DNA of 64,000 nucleotides from Pueribacillus sp041725775. Lineage in GTDB: Bacteria > Bacillota > Bacilli > Bacillales > UBA6769. The stretch lies in the NCBI RefSeq assembly GCF_041725775.1, contig NZ_JBEUEL010000012.1, positions 10,136 to 74,135 of the forward strand, read 5' to 3'. Numbering within the stretch: position 1 is the first letter of the stretch; each line of letters begins with the position of its first letter. The notes beneath the pieces were generated by a model that ran no database searches, was not told the origin of the DNA, and saw nothing but the letters and a program-made list of their open reading frames with translations. Made by a program: the position numbers and the translations under genes. Of this stretch, positions 35,481-45,057 are shown one piece after another.

Positions 35481-35919
35481 TACTAATGGACCTTTGGTTT
35501 GATATTATTTTGGAACTGCGACGTATAGCAATGTACACTTACTAGTCTTAACAGTGGGACGAGGTATTGCAGTTTCAGGAGTTGCGATAGTGCGTCGTGT
35601 GTTTAACTTGCCTCGTTCATACCTTCGCTGCAGAGCTTTCGATGAACAGAACGATGACTTTCTTAGTCTACGTCCTGTCATTGCTGTTCCCACTAGAGTC
35701 TACGCGATGAAAAGTGATTTTCGTCTACTCTTATAAACTGACTCGTTCGAAACATCTAATCCTATTTTGAGACTTAGGATTCTCGGTTTACAACAGAAAA
35801 CTTGAATGAGTAAAGGAATTGTAAGACTAAAATAAAGTGTAGCTCGAAAGGTACTACCTTCAAACAATTTGTTTAGAATAGCCTTTTTAAAACAAAAGTG
35901 GAAAAGGAACGAAACTAGG
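35481..35919. other. Long spoVS-dipeptidase gap with imperfect inverted repeats
   Basis: This gap is about 440 bp. AGTGGGA at 35553-35559 faces TCCCACT at 35688-35694 across about 130 bases. AATCCT (35758-35763) faces AGGATT (35776-35781). Frames of about 60 codons are open on both strands (35554-35736 plus; 35505-35693 minus), but neither has a ribosome binding site or a recognisable product. The composition is richer in G and C than nearby spacers. It might be a decayed gene or mobile sequence. Confidence 0.4.
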
Positions 35920-36843
35920 ATGAAAATTTTTGATGCTCATTGTGACGTATTATACAAAATGTGGATGAATCCAAAGGTTTCTTTTTACAATGACTTAAGG
36001 CTCCATACAAATTACGCTAACTTAAAGCAAACGGGTTCTAGCAATATACAATGCTTCGCGATTTACGTCCCTTCACATGTTCATGAACAGGAACGCTTCC
36101 AAGTTGCTCTTGAAATGATTAATATTTTTTACGAAAAAATTATGACATGTCGCGGAATGAAATTTATTTCATCAAAATCTGATGCGTTACGTTTGCAAGC
36201 AAATGAAATTGGTGCGATATTAACCTTAGAAGGTTGTGATGCGATCGGCAATGATCTAATTAGGTTAAAAACGTTATATCGCTTAGGTGTTCGTTCAATC
36301 GGGCTAACGTGGAATTATGCTAATGCGGTGGCTGATGGAATATTGGAACGACGAGGTGCTGGATTAACGTCGTTTGGAGAGCGTGTCGTTACGTTTAATA
36401 ATGAAAAAAAATTGTGGACTGACGTATCACATTTATCTGAACAAGGTTTCTGGGATGTTATCGAATTGGCGCAATACCCAATTGCTTCCCATTCCAATGC
36501 AAAAACGGTTACTCCTCATGTTCGAAATTTAACAGATAACCAAATTTTAGCATTAATTCAAAGGAACGGAATGATTGGTGTAACGTTCGTACCAGAGTTT
36601 TTGGAGAAAAAAGGCAACGCTACAGTATATGACGTTCTTCGTCACATTGAATACATCTGTTCATTAGGAGGAGAAAACAATATTGGACTAGGTTCGGACT
36701 TCGATGGGATCGAGCAGACACCGTATCAACTATGGAATTATTCGTATTATAGTATCCTTATTAACGAATTGTTGAAAAAATATCCAGAACGAATAGTAAA
36801 AGGATTTTTATCTCATAATTTTTTAGAAAAAATGTTCTTTTAA
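35920..36843 (+). CDS. M19 family membrane-type dipeptidase
   Basis: The 307-residue protein belongs to peptidase family M19 (renal dipeptidase-like, zinc-dependent). The HxD metal motif is at residues 7-9 (FDAHCDVLY), the bridging glutamate lies in TLEGCDAIG, a metal histidine lies in IASHSNAK, and GLGSDFDGIE is the substrate-binding end motif. Its likely activity is cleavage of dipeptides, including D-amino-acid dipeptides. ATG 35920 follows AAAAGGAAC; the frame opens upstream to 35869. A terminator separates it from korA. Confidence 0.92.
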   Translation: MKIFDAHCDVLYKMWMNPKVSFYNDLRLHTNYANLKQTGSSNIQCFAIYVPSHVHEQERFQVALEMINIFYEKIMTCRGMKFISSKSDALRLQANEIGAILTLEGCDAIGNDLIRLKTLYRLGVRSIGLTWNYANAVADGILERRGAGLTSFGERVVTFNNEKKLWTDVSHLSEQGFWDVIELAQYPIASHSNAKTVTPHVRNLTDNQILALIQRNGMIGVTFVPEFLEKKGNATVYDVLRHIEYICSLGGENNIGLGSDFDGIEQTPYQLWNYSYYSILINELLKKYPERIVKGFLSHNFLEKMFF

Positions 36844-36896
36844 AATTACTAATTTTGCTATATTTGTAGGGGTTGCATGAATAACATTCTAAGCGT

Positions 36897-36932
36897 ATGA
36901 TTGTATTCGATTAGAATACAATCATTTTTATA
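36897..36932 (+). terminator. Intrinsic terminator between dipeptidase gene and korA
   Basis: A perfect twelve-base stem ATGATTGTATTC / GAATACAATCAT with a GATTA loop is followed by TTTTTAT. Confidence 0.9.
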
Positions 36933-36994
36933 ACGACATTCCTAGTAATTCTATAGACTAATTAGAAATGATAAGCTTATGAGGAGTGACAATC

Positions 36995-38752
36995 ATGGTA
37001 CATCAACTTTCTTGGAAAGTTGGAGGGCAACAAGGAGAAGGAATTGACAGTACTGGAGAAATATTTGCAACAACGTTAAATCGCAAAGGTTATCATTTAT
37101 ATAGTTACCGCCATTTTTCGTCTAGAATTAAAGGTGGGCACACGAACAATAAAATACGAGTAAGCACGCAAAGCATTCGTTCGATCTCAGATGACCTCGA
37201 TATACTCGTAGCTTTTGACCAAGAAACGATTGATTTAAATGCTCATGAGTTAAACGATAACGGAATCATTATCGGAGATTCAAAATTTAAGCCATCAAAA
37301 CCAGAAAGTTGTAATGCGGTGCTATATTCCGTGCCATTTACAGAGATTGCAAAAGAGCTCGGAAACTCATTAATGAAAAACATGGTGGCAATTGGAGCCT
37401 CAAGTGCACTTCTAGGATTAAGGGCAGAAGACTTTAAGCAAGTAGTAGAGGAAATATTTTCAAATAAAGGAAAACAAATTGTTGAAAATAACCTAGAAGC
37501 GATTCGTGCAGGCGCTCGTTATTTAGTTGAAACATTCGGTAAAGAGCTAAAAACTTTTCAACTTGCTGAAGCAGATGGCAAAGCACGGATGTTCATGATC
37601 GGCAACGATGCCATTTCACTCGGTGCTCTCGCAGCAGGAGTTCGTTTTATGGCAGCTTATCCGATTACACCAGCATCAGAAATTATGGAATATTTAATTC
37701 AAAAACTGCCTGAAATTGGCGGGACTGTCATTCAAACGGAAGATGAAATGGCTGCTGTCACGATGGCTATTGGAGCAAATTATTCAGGAGTGCGTGCTTT
37801 TACGGCATCAGCTGGGCCAGGCTTATCATTAATGATGGAAGCGATCGGACTTTCTGGAATGACCGAAACTCCGCTTGTCATCGTCGATACACAACGAGGC
37901 GGACCGAGCACAGGCTTGCCAACAAAGCAAGAGCAATCAGACTTAATGCAAATGATCTATGGAACACATGGAGAAATCCCAAAACTTGTGTTAGCACCTA
38001 GCACGGCTGAAGAAGCATTTCATGATACAGTGCAAGCATTTAATTTAGCGGAAATATATCAATGCCCAGTTATTATTTTATCAGATTTGCAGTTATCTTT
38101 AGGAAAACAGACTGTTGATCCGTTAAACTATGAAAAAGTAAAGATTAGTCGTGGAAAACTAATTAAAGATGAACCATTACCAGAACTTGAAAACAAAAAT
38201 TATTTTAAACGATATGAGTTGACAACAGATGGTGTTTCACCACGAGTATTGCCTGGCACAAAAAACGGCATTCATCATGTAACTGGAGTTGAACATGATG
38301 AAACAGGTAAGCCATCAGAAACTGCCGAAAATCGAAAGCTACAAATGGAAAAACGAATGCGAAAAATGCAAACCGTCATTTCACATTTCGATACGCCAGT
38401 CCATGTGAATGGAGAGGAAGCTTCCGATATTTTACTTATTGGATTCAACTCAACGAGAGGTACGATTGAAGAGGCAATGGAACAGCTTCGTGATGAAGGT
38501 GTAAACGTAACACATGCGCACATTCGCCTCCTCCATCCATTCCCAACAGACATTCTTACACCATACGTCTCAAATGCAAACCGGGTCGTCGTTGTAGAAA
38601 ATAACTATACAGGCCAATTAGCAAATTTAATTAAATTAAATATCGGGTATGCCGAAAAAATCCAAAGTGTACTAAAATATGATGGTACTCCATTTTTACC
38701 GAAAGAAGTGTATTCAAAAACGAAGGAGTTGATTCCAATTGGCAACGTTTAA
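36995..38752 (+). CDS. korA: 2-oxoacid:ferredoxin oxidoreductase, fused gamma-alpha subunit
   Basis: The 585-residue protein combines an N-terminal gamma domain (about 1-185, with GGQQGEGIDSTG) and an alpha domain (from about 205, with AAYPITPASEIMEYL and TASAGPGLSLMMEA). With KorB it oxidatively decarboxylates 2-oxoacids, probably 2-oxoglutarate, to the acyl-CoA and reduces ferredoxin. ATG 36995 is chosen because GAGGAG is eight bases upstream; an in-frame GTG at 36986 overlaps that ribosome binding site. korB overlaps its end. Substrate preference is inferred only from the family. Confidence 0.93.
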   Translation: MVHQLSWKVGGQQGEGIDSTGEIFATTLNRKGYHLYSYRHFSSRIKGGHTNNKIRVSTQSIRSISDDLDILVAFDQETIDLNAHELNDNGIIIGDSKFKPSKPESCNAVLYSVPFTEIAKELGNSLMKNMVAIGASSALLGLRAEDFKQVVEEIFSNKGKQIVENNLEAIRAGARYLVETFGKELKTFQLAEADGKARMFMIGNDAISLGALAAGVRFMAAYPITPASEIMEYLIQKLPEIGGTVIQTEDEMAAVTMAIGANYSGVRAFTASAGPGLSLMMEAIGLSGMTETPLVIVDTQRGGPSTGLPTKQEQSDLMQMIYGTHGEIPKLVLAPSTAEEAFHDTVQAFNLAEIYQCPVIILSDLQLSLGKQTVDPLNYEKVKISRGKLIKDEPLPELENKNYFKRYELTTDGVSPRVLPGTKNGIHHVTGVEHDETGKPSETAENRKLQMEKRMRKMQTVISHFDTPVHVNGEEASDILLIGFNSTRGTIEEAMEQLRDEGVNVTHAHIRLLHPFPTDILTPYVSNANRVVVVENNYTGQLANLIKLNIGYAEKIQSVLKYDGTPFLPKEVYSKTKELIPIGNV

Positions 38753-39605
38753 AGATTTTCGCAACACTGTAAAGCCAAATTGGTGTCCTGGATGTGGAGA
38801 CTTTTCAGTCCAAGCAGCGATCCAGCGGGCGTCTGCTAACCTTGGGTTAGAGCCAGAGGATTTAGCAGTGATTTCTGGTATTGGTTGTTCAGGTCGAATC
38901 TCTGGTTATATTCATTCGTATGGATTTCACGGTATTCATGGTAGAGTTCTACCGATTGCTCAAGGAGTGAAAATGGGGAACCGTGATTTAACAGTCATAG
39001 CAGCTGGTGGCGATGGAGATGGTTTTGCGATCGGAATGGGTCATACGATTCATGCGATCCGCCGCAATATTGATATTACGTATATCGTAATGGATAACCA
39101 AGTGTACGGGTTAACGAAAGGACAAACATCTCCGCGAAGTGATGTTGGTTTTAAAACGAAAAGCACACCAGAAGGTTCTGTTGAATCGACATTATCGATT
39201 ATGGAAATGGTGCTCACTGCTGGAGCAACCTTTGTAGCTCAAAGCTTTTCAAGCGATTTAAAAGAATTAACGTCTTTAATTGAACAAGGGATTCAACATA
39301 AAGGTTTCTCTTTTATTAATGTATTTAGTCCGTGTGTCACATATAACAAAATGAATACGTATGATTGGTTTAAAGAAAATTTAATTCGTCTCGATGATTT
39401 TGAAAACTATGATTCTAGTAATCGGATTATGGCGATGAAAATGTTAATGGAAAACAAAGGCCTAGTGACAGGGCTTATATATGAAGATAAAGAAAAAAAA
39501 TCGTATCAAGATTTAGTATCTGGATATAGCAAAACCCCACTCGCTCATGAAAATATTCACTTAGACGAAGAAAAGTTTAAACAATTAATTTCAGAATTCA
39601 TGTAA
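38739..39605 (+). CDS. korB: 2-oxoacid:ferredoxin oxidoreductase beta subunit
   Basis: The 288-residue beta subunit binds thiamine diphosphate and a 4Fe-4S cluster. Cluster cysteines are visible as WCPGCGD (C16, C19), GIGCSGR and SPCVTYN. The TPP motif is GGDGDGFAIGMGH with the downstream MDNQVYGLTKGQ. It starts at TTG 38739 inside the end of korA with AAGGAG ten bases upstream, so the two are coupled. No ferredoxin gene is adjacent. The citrate-cycle gene citB is elsewhere in the window. Confidence 0.95.
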   Translation: MATFKDFRNTVKPNWCPGCGDFSVQAAIQRASANLGLEPEDLAVISGIGCSGRISGYIHSYGFHGIHGRVLPIAQGVKMGNRDLTVIAAGGDGDGFAIGMGHTIHAIRRNIDITYIVMDNQVYGLTKGQTSPRSDVGFKTKSTPEGSVESTLSIMEMVLTAGATFVAQSFSSDLKELTSLIEQGIQHKGFSFINVFSPCVTYNKMNTYDWFKENLIRLDDFENYDSSNRIMAMKMLMENKGLVTGLIYEDKEKKSYQDLVSGYSKTPLAHENIHLDEEKFKQLISEFM

Positions 39606-39612
39606 AGCGATG

Positions 39613-39647
39613 AGCTCCTTTTCTTAATGAAAATGTGAGCTTTTTTC
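39613..39647 (+). terminator. Probable terminator after korB
   Basis: AGCTC and TTTTC pair with GAAAA and GAGCT across a small internal loop, and a T-rich run follows. The stem is weaker than the others in the window. Confidence 0.55.
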
Positions 39648-39721
39648 TTTTTCCGCAAGATTTGTTATAATGAATGAGTTGCATTCGGTCTGGTATATTA
39701 CGATGCAAGGAGGAGATTTGA

Positions 39722-41236
39722 ATGGCAAAAGGAAAGAAACGTAATTCTCCGGACTTAAAATCCGAAAAGGATTACGCTAAATATTTTGAAACGATTTACC
39801 AGCCCCCTTCACTACGTGATGCGAGAAGGCGTGGAAAAGAAGAAGTAAAAATCCATTACAAATATGAAATACCGGATGACGTGAAAAATATCGGAGTTGG
39901 CCTTAAATTTTATATTCGAACGTACGGATGTCAAATGAATGAACATGACACTGAAGTCATGGCGGGTATTTTAACGGATTTAGGGTATGAACCGACAGTA
40001 GAAGAGAAAGATGCTGACGTTATTTTATTAAATACGTGTGCGATTCGTGAAAACGCTGAGAATAAAGTGTTTGGTGAAATTGGACATTTAAAAGCGTTAA
40101 AAAGAGAAAAACCAGAACTTATTCTCGGTGTTTGCGGCTGTATGTCTCAGCAGGAATCTGTCGTTAATCGAATTTTGCAAAAGCACCCTCAAGTTGATTT
40201 AATTTTCGGAACTCACAACATTCATCGGTTACCGATTTTGTTAAGAGAAGCGTATTACAGTAAAGAAATGGTTGTTGAGGTCTTATCTAAAGAAGGCGAC
40301 ATTATTGAGAACTTGCCACGTGTACGCAAAGGAAAGATTTCGGGCTGGGTTAACATTATGTATGGATGTGACAAGTTTTGTACGTACTGTATCGTACCTT
40401 ATACAAGAGGGAAAGAACGGAGTCGCATGCCAAAAGATATCATCGAGGAAGTGCGCCAGCTCGCACGGGAAGGGTATCAAGAAGTGACCCTTTTAGGTCA
40501 AAACGTGAATGCGTATGGGAAAGATTTCGACTTCGAATACGGTTTAGGTCATTTAATGGATGAAATTCGTAAAATTGATATTCCGCGCATTCGATTTACG
40601 ACGAGCCACCCGCGTGATTTTGACGATCATTTAATTGAAGTACTTGCAAAAGGTGGTAATTTAGTCGAACATATTCACTTACCTGTTCAACATGGTAACT
40701 CGGAAATTTTAAAATTAATGGGTCGTGTTTACACGCGAGATGAATATTTAGAACTCGTACGTAAAATTAAAGCTGCCATTCCAAATGTCGTCTTGACAAC
40801 AGACATTATTGTCGGCTTCCCAAATGAAACGGAAGAACAATTTGAAGATACGTTATCACTTTATCGCGAAGTCGGATATGACAGTGCATATACATTTATC
40901 TACTCACCTAGAGAAGGTACGCCAGCAGCAAAAATGAAAGATGATGTACCGATGGCTGTGAAAAAAGAACGGCTTCAGCGTCTGAACGCACTTGTTAATG
41001 AGATTGCACTCGATAAAAATAAACGATATGAAAATGAAGTTGTTGAAGTTCTCGTTCAAGGGGAAAGCAAAAAAAACTCCGACGTTTTAACTGGCTATAC
41101 GAGAGGGAACAAAGTCGTTCATTTTCACGGACCGGAATCACTCATCGGAACGCTTGTGGATGTTCGGATTAAGAAGGCAAAAACATGGACACTTGACGGT
41201 GAATTGGAAGAAATGTTAGAGGTGAAAAGTTCGTGA
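39722..41236 (+). CDS. miaB: tRNA-2-methylthio-N6-dimethylallyladenosine synthase MiaB
   Basis: MiaB is a radical-SAM methylthiotransferase that converts i6A37 of tRNA to ms2i6A37, acting after MiaA. The 504-residue protein has the N-terminal UPF0004 domain with cluster cysteines in RTYGCQMNEHD, NTCAIRE and CGCMSQ. The radical-SAM motif is CDKFCTYC, and a C-terminal TRAM domain is present. A TATAAT box lies at 39666-39671. ATG 39722 follows AAGGAGGAG. ricA overlaps its stop. miaA lies further downstream in the window. Confidence 0.96.
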   Translation: MAKGKKRNSPDLKSEKDYAKYFETIYQPPSLRDARRRGKEEVKIHYKYEIPDDVKNIGVGLKFYIRTYGCQMNEHDTEVMAGILTDLGYEPTVEEKDADVILLNTCAIRENAENKVFGEIGHLKALKREKPELILGVCGCMSQQESVVNRILQKHPQVDLIFGTHNIHRLPILLREAYYSKEMVVEVLSKEGDIIENLPRVRKGKISGWVNIMYGCDKFCTYCIVPYTRGKERSRMPKDIIEEVRQLAREGYQEVTLLGQNVNAYGKDFDFEYGLGHLMDEIRKIDIPRIRFTTSHPRDFDDHLIEVLAKGGNLVEHIHLPVQHGNSEILKLMGRVYTRDEYLELVRKIKAAIPNVVLTTDIIVGFPNETEEQFEDTLSLYREVGYDSAYTFIYSPREGTPAAKMKDDVPMAVKKERLQRLNALVNEIALDKNKRYENEVVEVLVQGESKKNSDVLTGYTRGNKVVHFHGPESLIGTLVDVRIKKAKTWTLDGELEEMLEVKSS

Positions 41237-41604
41237 CCTATACAAGAGAGCAAATTATTGAAAAAGCAGTTGAACTAGCACAGATGGTTGCTAACACTGA
41301 AGAAGTTGATTTTTTTAAAAAAGCTGAAGCAAAAATAAATGAGCATGAAAAGGTCCAGCAGTTAATCGCTGAAATTAAAAAACATCAAAAAGAGGCTGTT
41401 AATCTTCAACATTACCGCAAACATGAAGCGTTAAAAAAAGTAGAAACAAAAATTGATAAACTTATGGAACAAGTTGATGAAATTCCATTAGTGCAAGAGT
41501 TTAAACAGTCGCAAACTGAAGTGAATGACTTACTGCAATTAATTGCGAAAACAATTTCGGATACAGTGACGAACAACATAACGAGTACGGATGAGACACC
41601 TTAA
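41233..41604 (+). CDS. ricA: YlbF/YmcA family regulator RicA
   Basis: The 123-residue protein matches YmcA (RicA), which in B. subtilis forms the RicAFT complex with YlbF and YaaT. That complex acts with RNase Y in mRNA processing and promotes sporulation, competence and biofilm formation. The sequence is almost wholly helical, with IIEKAVELAQMVANTEEVDFFKKAE typical of the family. GTG 41233 overlaps the miaB stop, and GAGGTG precedes it. It is shorter than B. subtilis YmcA at the C terminus. Confidence 0.9.
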   Translation: MTYTREQIIEKAVELAQMVANTEEVDFFKKAEAKINEHEKVQQLIAEIKKHQKEAVNLQHYRKHEALKKVETKIDKLMEQVDEIPLVQEFKQSQTEVNDLLQLIAKTISDTVTNNITSTDETP

Positions 41605-41620
41605 ACGGTGTCTTTGTTTT
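41594..41620 (+). terminator. Intrinsic terminator after ricA
   Basis: A seven-base stem AGACACC / GGTGTCT is followed by TTGTTTT. It overlaps the end of ricA. Confidence 0.75.
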
Positions 41621-41712
41621 ATCCACAAATACATTGTTGCCTTATTTGATGACCCTCATCTCCTTAGATAATACATTCTTTTTTTATTTAAAAGGCTTGT
41701 TCCAATGCGGAA

Positions 41713-41740
41713 CACAGGTCATATGCCTTGCATAGGATGT
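41713..41740 (+). promoter_or_regulatory. Sigma-K-like promoter of cotE
   Basis: AC at 41713-41714, 17 bases, then CATAGGATG at 41732-41740, one base from CATANNNTA. In B. subtilis the second cotE promoter is sigma-K dependent (established knowledge). I did not find a convincing sigma-E promoter. Confidence 0.45.
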
Positions 41741-41770
41741 CAGTGAAGAAATGATGAGGAGGTATAATCA

Positions 41771-42334
41771 ATGTCTTTTGCTGACGATTCAAAGTATAGA
41801 GAAATAGTAGCAAAAGCAGTTTGCGGAAAAGGAAGCAAATATTCAAAGGCAACCCACACTGTCAATCCGTTGCACAGACCTTCAAGCATACTAGGCTGCT
41901 GGATTATAAATCATGATTACAAAGCAAGAAAAGATGGTGACGCTGTCGAAGTAGAAGGTAGTTACGATATTAACTTATGGTATTCCTACAATAAAAACAC
42001 GAAAACGGAAGTCGTAACCGATACAGTGAAGTACAGTGATGTCATTCCGCTGAAGATGAGAGATGATGAAAATTTAACCGATGAATATGACGTTGTCGTG
42101 AGAACGATGCAACAACCAAACTGCTTAGAAGCAACGATTTCTCCAAATGGTCAAAAAATACTCGTAGAAGTTGAACGGGAGTTTATCGGTGAGGTGATTG
42201 GAGAAACGAAGCTTTGTGTGCGTGTTGATCCAGATGGCTGTGTCGATGAGTTGGAAGAAAGCTCTGATTATGATTTAGATGAGGAATTTGAAGATTTAGA
42301 TGCGGACTTCTTACTCGGGGAACTTGATGAGTAA
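41771..42334 (+). CDS. cotE: Spore coat morphogenetic protein CotE
   Basis: CotE directs assembly of the outer spore coat. The 187-residue product resembles B. subtilis CotE (181 residues). It begins MSFADDSKYREIVAKAVCGKG and contains PSSILGCWIINHDY and GSYDINLWYSYN, with a strongly acidic C terminus (DLDEEFEDLDADFLLGELDE), all typical. ATG 41771 follows GAGGAGGT. It lies between ricA and mutS as in other Bacilli and is probably monocistronic, since terminators flank it. Confidence 0.96.
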   Translation: MSFADDSKYREIVAKAVCGKGSKYSKATHTVNPLHRPSSILGCWIINHDYKARKDGDAVEVEGSYDINLWYSYNKNTKTEVVTDTVKYSDVIPLKMRDDENLTDEYDVVVRTMQQPNCLEATISPNGQKILVEVEREFIGEVIGETKLCVRVDPDGCVDELEESSDYDLDEEFEDLDADFLLGELDE

Positions 42335-42340
42335 AATGCA

Positions 42341-42380
42341 GGTTCAGATTGGATGAATAATCCATCTGAACCTATTGTTT
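42341..42380 (+). terminator. Intrinsic terminator after cotE
   Basis: The stem GGTTCAGAT plus GGAT faces ATCC plus ATCTGAACC, with a single bulged T and a five-base loop, then TATTGTTT. Confidence 0.8.
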
Positions 42381-42467
42381 GCAAGAAATTCAGTTTAGTA
42401 TGCTATAATAGAGTCATAATTCAACAATGATGACGAACGATAAAGAAACAAGGTGGGGAGAAATACA

Positions 42468-45053
42468 ATGCAGCAATACACCCCGATGATTCAACAATAT
42501 TTGCGAATTAAGGCACAATACGAAGATGCCTTTTTATTTTTTCGTTTAGGTGATTTTTATGAACTCTTTTTTGAAGATGCAATAAAAGCAGCGAAAGAAT
42601 TAGAGATCACGTTAACGAAGCGTGAAGGTGGTGCAGATGAACCGATCCCAATGTGCGGTGTTCCGCATCATTCTGCTGAAGTGTATATTTCACAGTTAAT
42701 CGAAAAAGGATACAAAGTTGCAATTTGTGAACAAATGGAAAATCCACAACAAGCAAAAGGTGTCGTGAAACGCGAAGTTGTACAAGTGATTACACCGGGT
42801 ACGGTAATGAGTCAAACGATGATGGACGAAAAACAGAATAACTTCATCGCCGCGATAACCTCATTTGGAAAAACAAAGTATGGGATTGCAATTAGTGACC
42901 TATCAACAGGGGAAAATTATATTACGCTCGTCAATGATGGGTTTGAAGAGTTAATTCATACACTTTCAGGCATGAATGTGAAAGAAGTTATCGTTGCTCC
43001 TAATTTTTCTAATAATGCTCAACAAGAGTTAAAAAAAATCTTTCACGTAGCTATTTCATATGAAGAACATACGTCGATCCGTGAAGAGTTTCAAAACATT
43101 ACACAAAAATTACATACTGAACATGAGTTAATAACATTTGGAAGACTACTTAACTATTTGTTGCGAACACAGAAACGTACGCTCGCACATTTGCAGCCTG
43201 TTGAAATTTTAAAACAGACTGACTATATGAAAATTGACCTTTATTCTAAGAGGAACCTTGAACTAGTTGATACGATTCGAAAGCAAGGAAGAAAAGGGTC
43301 ATTAGTGTGGCTGTTAGATAAAACAGTAACAGCGATGGGTGGACGTCTTTTAACTAAATGGATTGAAAGACCTTTAATCGATCGTGTGCAGATAGAGAAG
43401 CGCCACGAGATGGTTCAATGTTTAACGGAACAATTTATGCTGCGTGAACAATTGAAGGGACTATTAAAAGGTGTTTATGATATTGAAAGATTAGCTGGTA
43501 AAATTTCTTACGGAAATGTAAATGCAAAGGATCTTGTACAACTGAAAAAAACTCTTGAAATCTTACCAGACTTTGTTCAATTATGTTATGAATTTCAACA
43601 TCCTTCGTTTTCACAATTTGCAGAGCGAATGCCGACGACTTCTCAATTATTGGATAAATTAAGTAGAGCACTTCTTGATGATCCAGCAACTTCAATAACG
43701 GAAGGTGGAATCATTCGTGATGGGTATAACGCCCAATTGGATGAATATCGTGAAATTAGCGTAAATGGGCGCGAATGGATAAAAAATTTGGAACAGAGAG
43801 AGAAGGAAAAAACAGGCATCAAATCTTTGAAAATCGGATTTAATCGTGTGTTTGGCTATTATATTGAAGTGACAAAAGCAAACTTACATTTGCTGGAGGC
43901 TGAGCGATATGAGCGAAAGCAAACGCTTGCAAATGCAGAACGATTTATTACTCCAGAATTAAAAGAAATGGAAATGAAAATTTTACACGCTGAAGATCTG
44001 CTTGCTGACTTAGAGTACGAACTTTTTTTGCAATTAAGGGAAGAGGTGCAAGAACATATTCCGCATTTGCAGACGATTGCAAAGTTATTAAGTGAAATTG
44101 ATGTATTGCAAAGTTTTGCAACAGTAAGTGTAGAACATCACTATGTAAAACCGATGTTTAACGAAGTTGGTGACATTTCAATTAGAAATGGAAGACATCC
44201 AGTTGTGGAACAAGTGTTAACTGATACGCAGTTTGTTGAAAATGATATTGTTTTAAATGATGAGAAGCAAATGTTACTGATAACGGGTCCGAATATGTCA
44301 GGGAAAAGTACGTATATGAGACAGCTTGCTTTAATTGCAATCATGTCTCAAATTGGATGTTTTGTTCCAGCATCGGAAGCAAGTTTGCCGATCTTTGATC
44401 AAGTGTTTACGAGAATAGGTGCAGCGGATGATTTAGTGAGCGGACAGAGTACATTTATGGTAGAAATGCTCGAAACTCAGTATGCAGTGACGAACGCAAC
44501 GAAAGATAGTCTCATTTTACTTGATGAAATTGGAAGAGGGACATCAACGTATGACGGAATGGCGTTAGCACATGCGATTATTGAATATATTCATGATGAA
44601 ATTGGTGCAAAAACATTATTTTCTACCCATTACCATGAGTTAACAGTTTTAGAAGAACAGCTTCCTCGTTTGCATAACGTTCATGTAAAAGCTGTGGAGG
44701 AAAATGGGCAAGTCGTGTTTCTGCATAAAGTTCATGAAGGAGCTGCTGATGAAAGCTATGGAATTCATGTTGCACAATTAGCGAATCTTCCGGAAAAGCT
44801 CATTTCAAGAGCAAAATCAATTTTACAACAACTTGAAGAAGAAAATACGATCGATAAATCCAATTTCGTTGTGAATGAGCAGTTATCTTTTTTCAAAGAC
44901 GAACAAGAAGAAGAAAAAAAGTCACGAACGATTGAGAAAACCATTGTTCGTGAAATCGCTTCGCTTAATCTAGTGAATATGACACCGTTAGAAGCGATCA
45001 ATGTTTTATATAAATTGCACGAAAAAGTAACGAGGGATGGGGATAAGAGGTGA
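42468..45053 (+). CDS. mutS: DNA mismatch repair protein MutS
   Basis: MutS recognises base mismatches and small loops and recruits MutL. The 861-residue product (B. subtilis: 858) has the mismatch-reading motif RLGDFYELF in domain I, connector, core and clamp domains, and the ATPase domain. Walker A is GPNMSGKS at 607-614, followed by LILLDEIGRGTSTYDG and FSTHYHEL. ATG 42468 follows GGTGGGGAG; an in-frame GTG at 42453 overlaps that ribosome binding site. A TATAAT box lies at 42404-42409. mutL follows after five bases. Confidence 0.97.
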   Translation: MQQYTPMIQQYLRIKAQYEDAFLFFRLGDFYELFFEDAIKAAKELEITLTKREGGADEPIPMCGVPHHSAEVYISQLIEKGYKVAICEQMENPQQAKGVVKREVVQVITPGTVMSQTMMDEKQNNFIAAITSFGKTKYGIAISDLSTGENYITLVNDGFEELIHTLSGMNVKEVIVAPNFSNNAQQELKKIFHVAISYEEHTSIREEFQNITQKLHTEHELITFGRLLNYLLRTQKRTLAHLQPVEILKQTDYMKIDLYSKRNLELVDTIRKQGRKGSLVWLLDKTVTAMGGRLLTKWIERPLIDRVQIEKRHEMVQCLTEQFMLREQLKGLLKGVYDIERLAGKISYGNVNAKDLVQLKKTLEILPDFVQLCYEFQHPSFSQFAERMPTTSQLLDKLSRALLDDPATSITEGGIIRDGYNAQLDEYREISVNGREWIKNLEQREKEKTGIKSLKIGFNRVFGYYIEVTKANLHLLEAERYERKQTLANAERFITPELKEMEMKILHAEDLLADLEYELFLQLREEVQEHIPHLQTIAKLLSEIDVLQSFATVSVEHHYVKPMFNEVGDISIRNGRHPVVEQVLTDTQFVENDIVLNDEKQMLLITGPNMSGKSTYMRQLALIAIMSQIGCFVPASEASLPIFDQVFTRIGAADDLVSGQSTFMVEMLETQYAVTNATKDSLILLDEIGRGTSTYDGMALAHAIIEYIHDEIGAKTLFSTHYHELTVLEEQLPRLHNVHVKAVEENGQVVFLHKVHEGAADESYGIHVAQLANLPEKLISRAKSILQQLEEENTIDKSNFVVNEQLSFFKDEQEEEKKSRTIEKTIVREIASLNLVNMTPLEAINVLYKLHEKVTRDGDKR

Positions 45054-45057
45054 GCTT

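Noticed and set aside
35505..35736. Open frames on both strands in the spoVS-dipeptidase gap
   Set aside because: No ribosome binding site, no recognisable motif, and the frames mirror each other, as expected from a GC-richer patch; kept only as a gap note.
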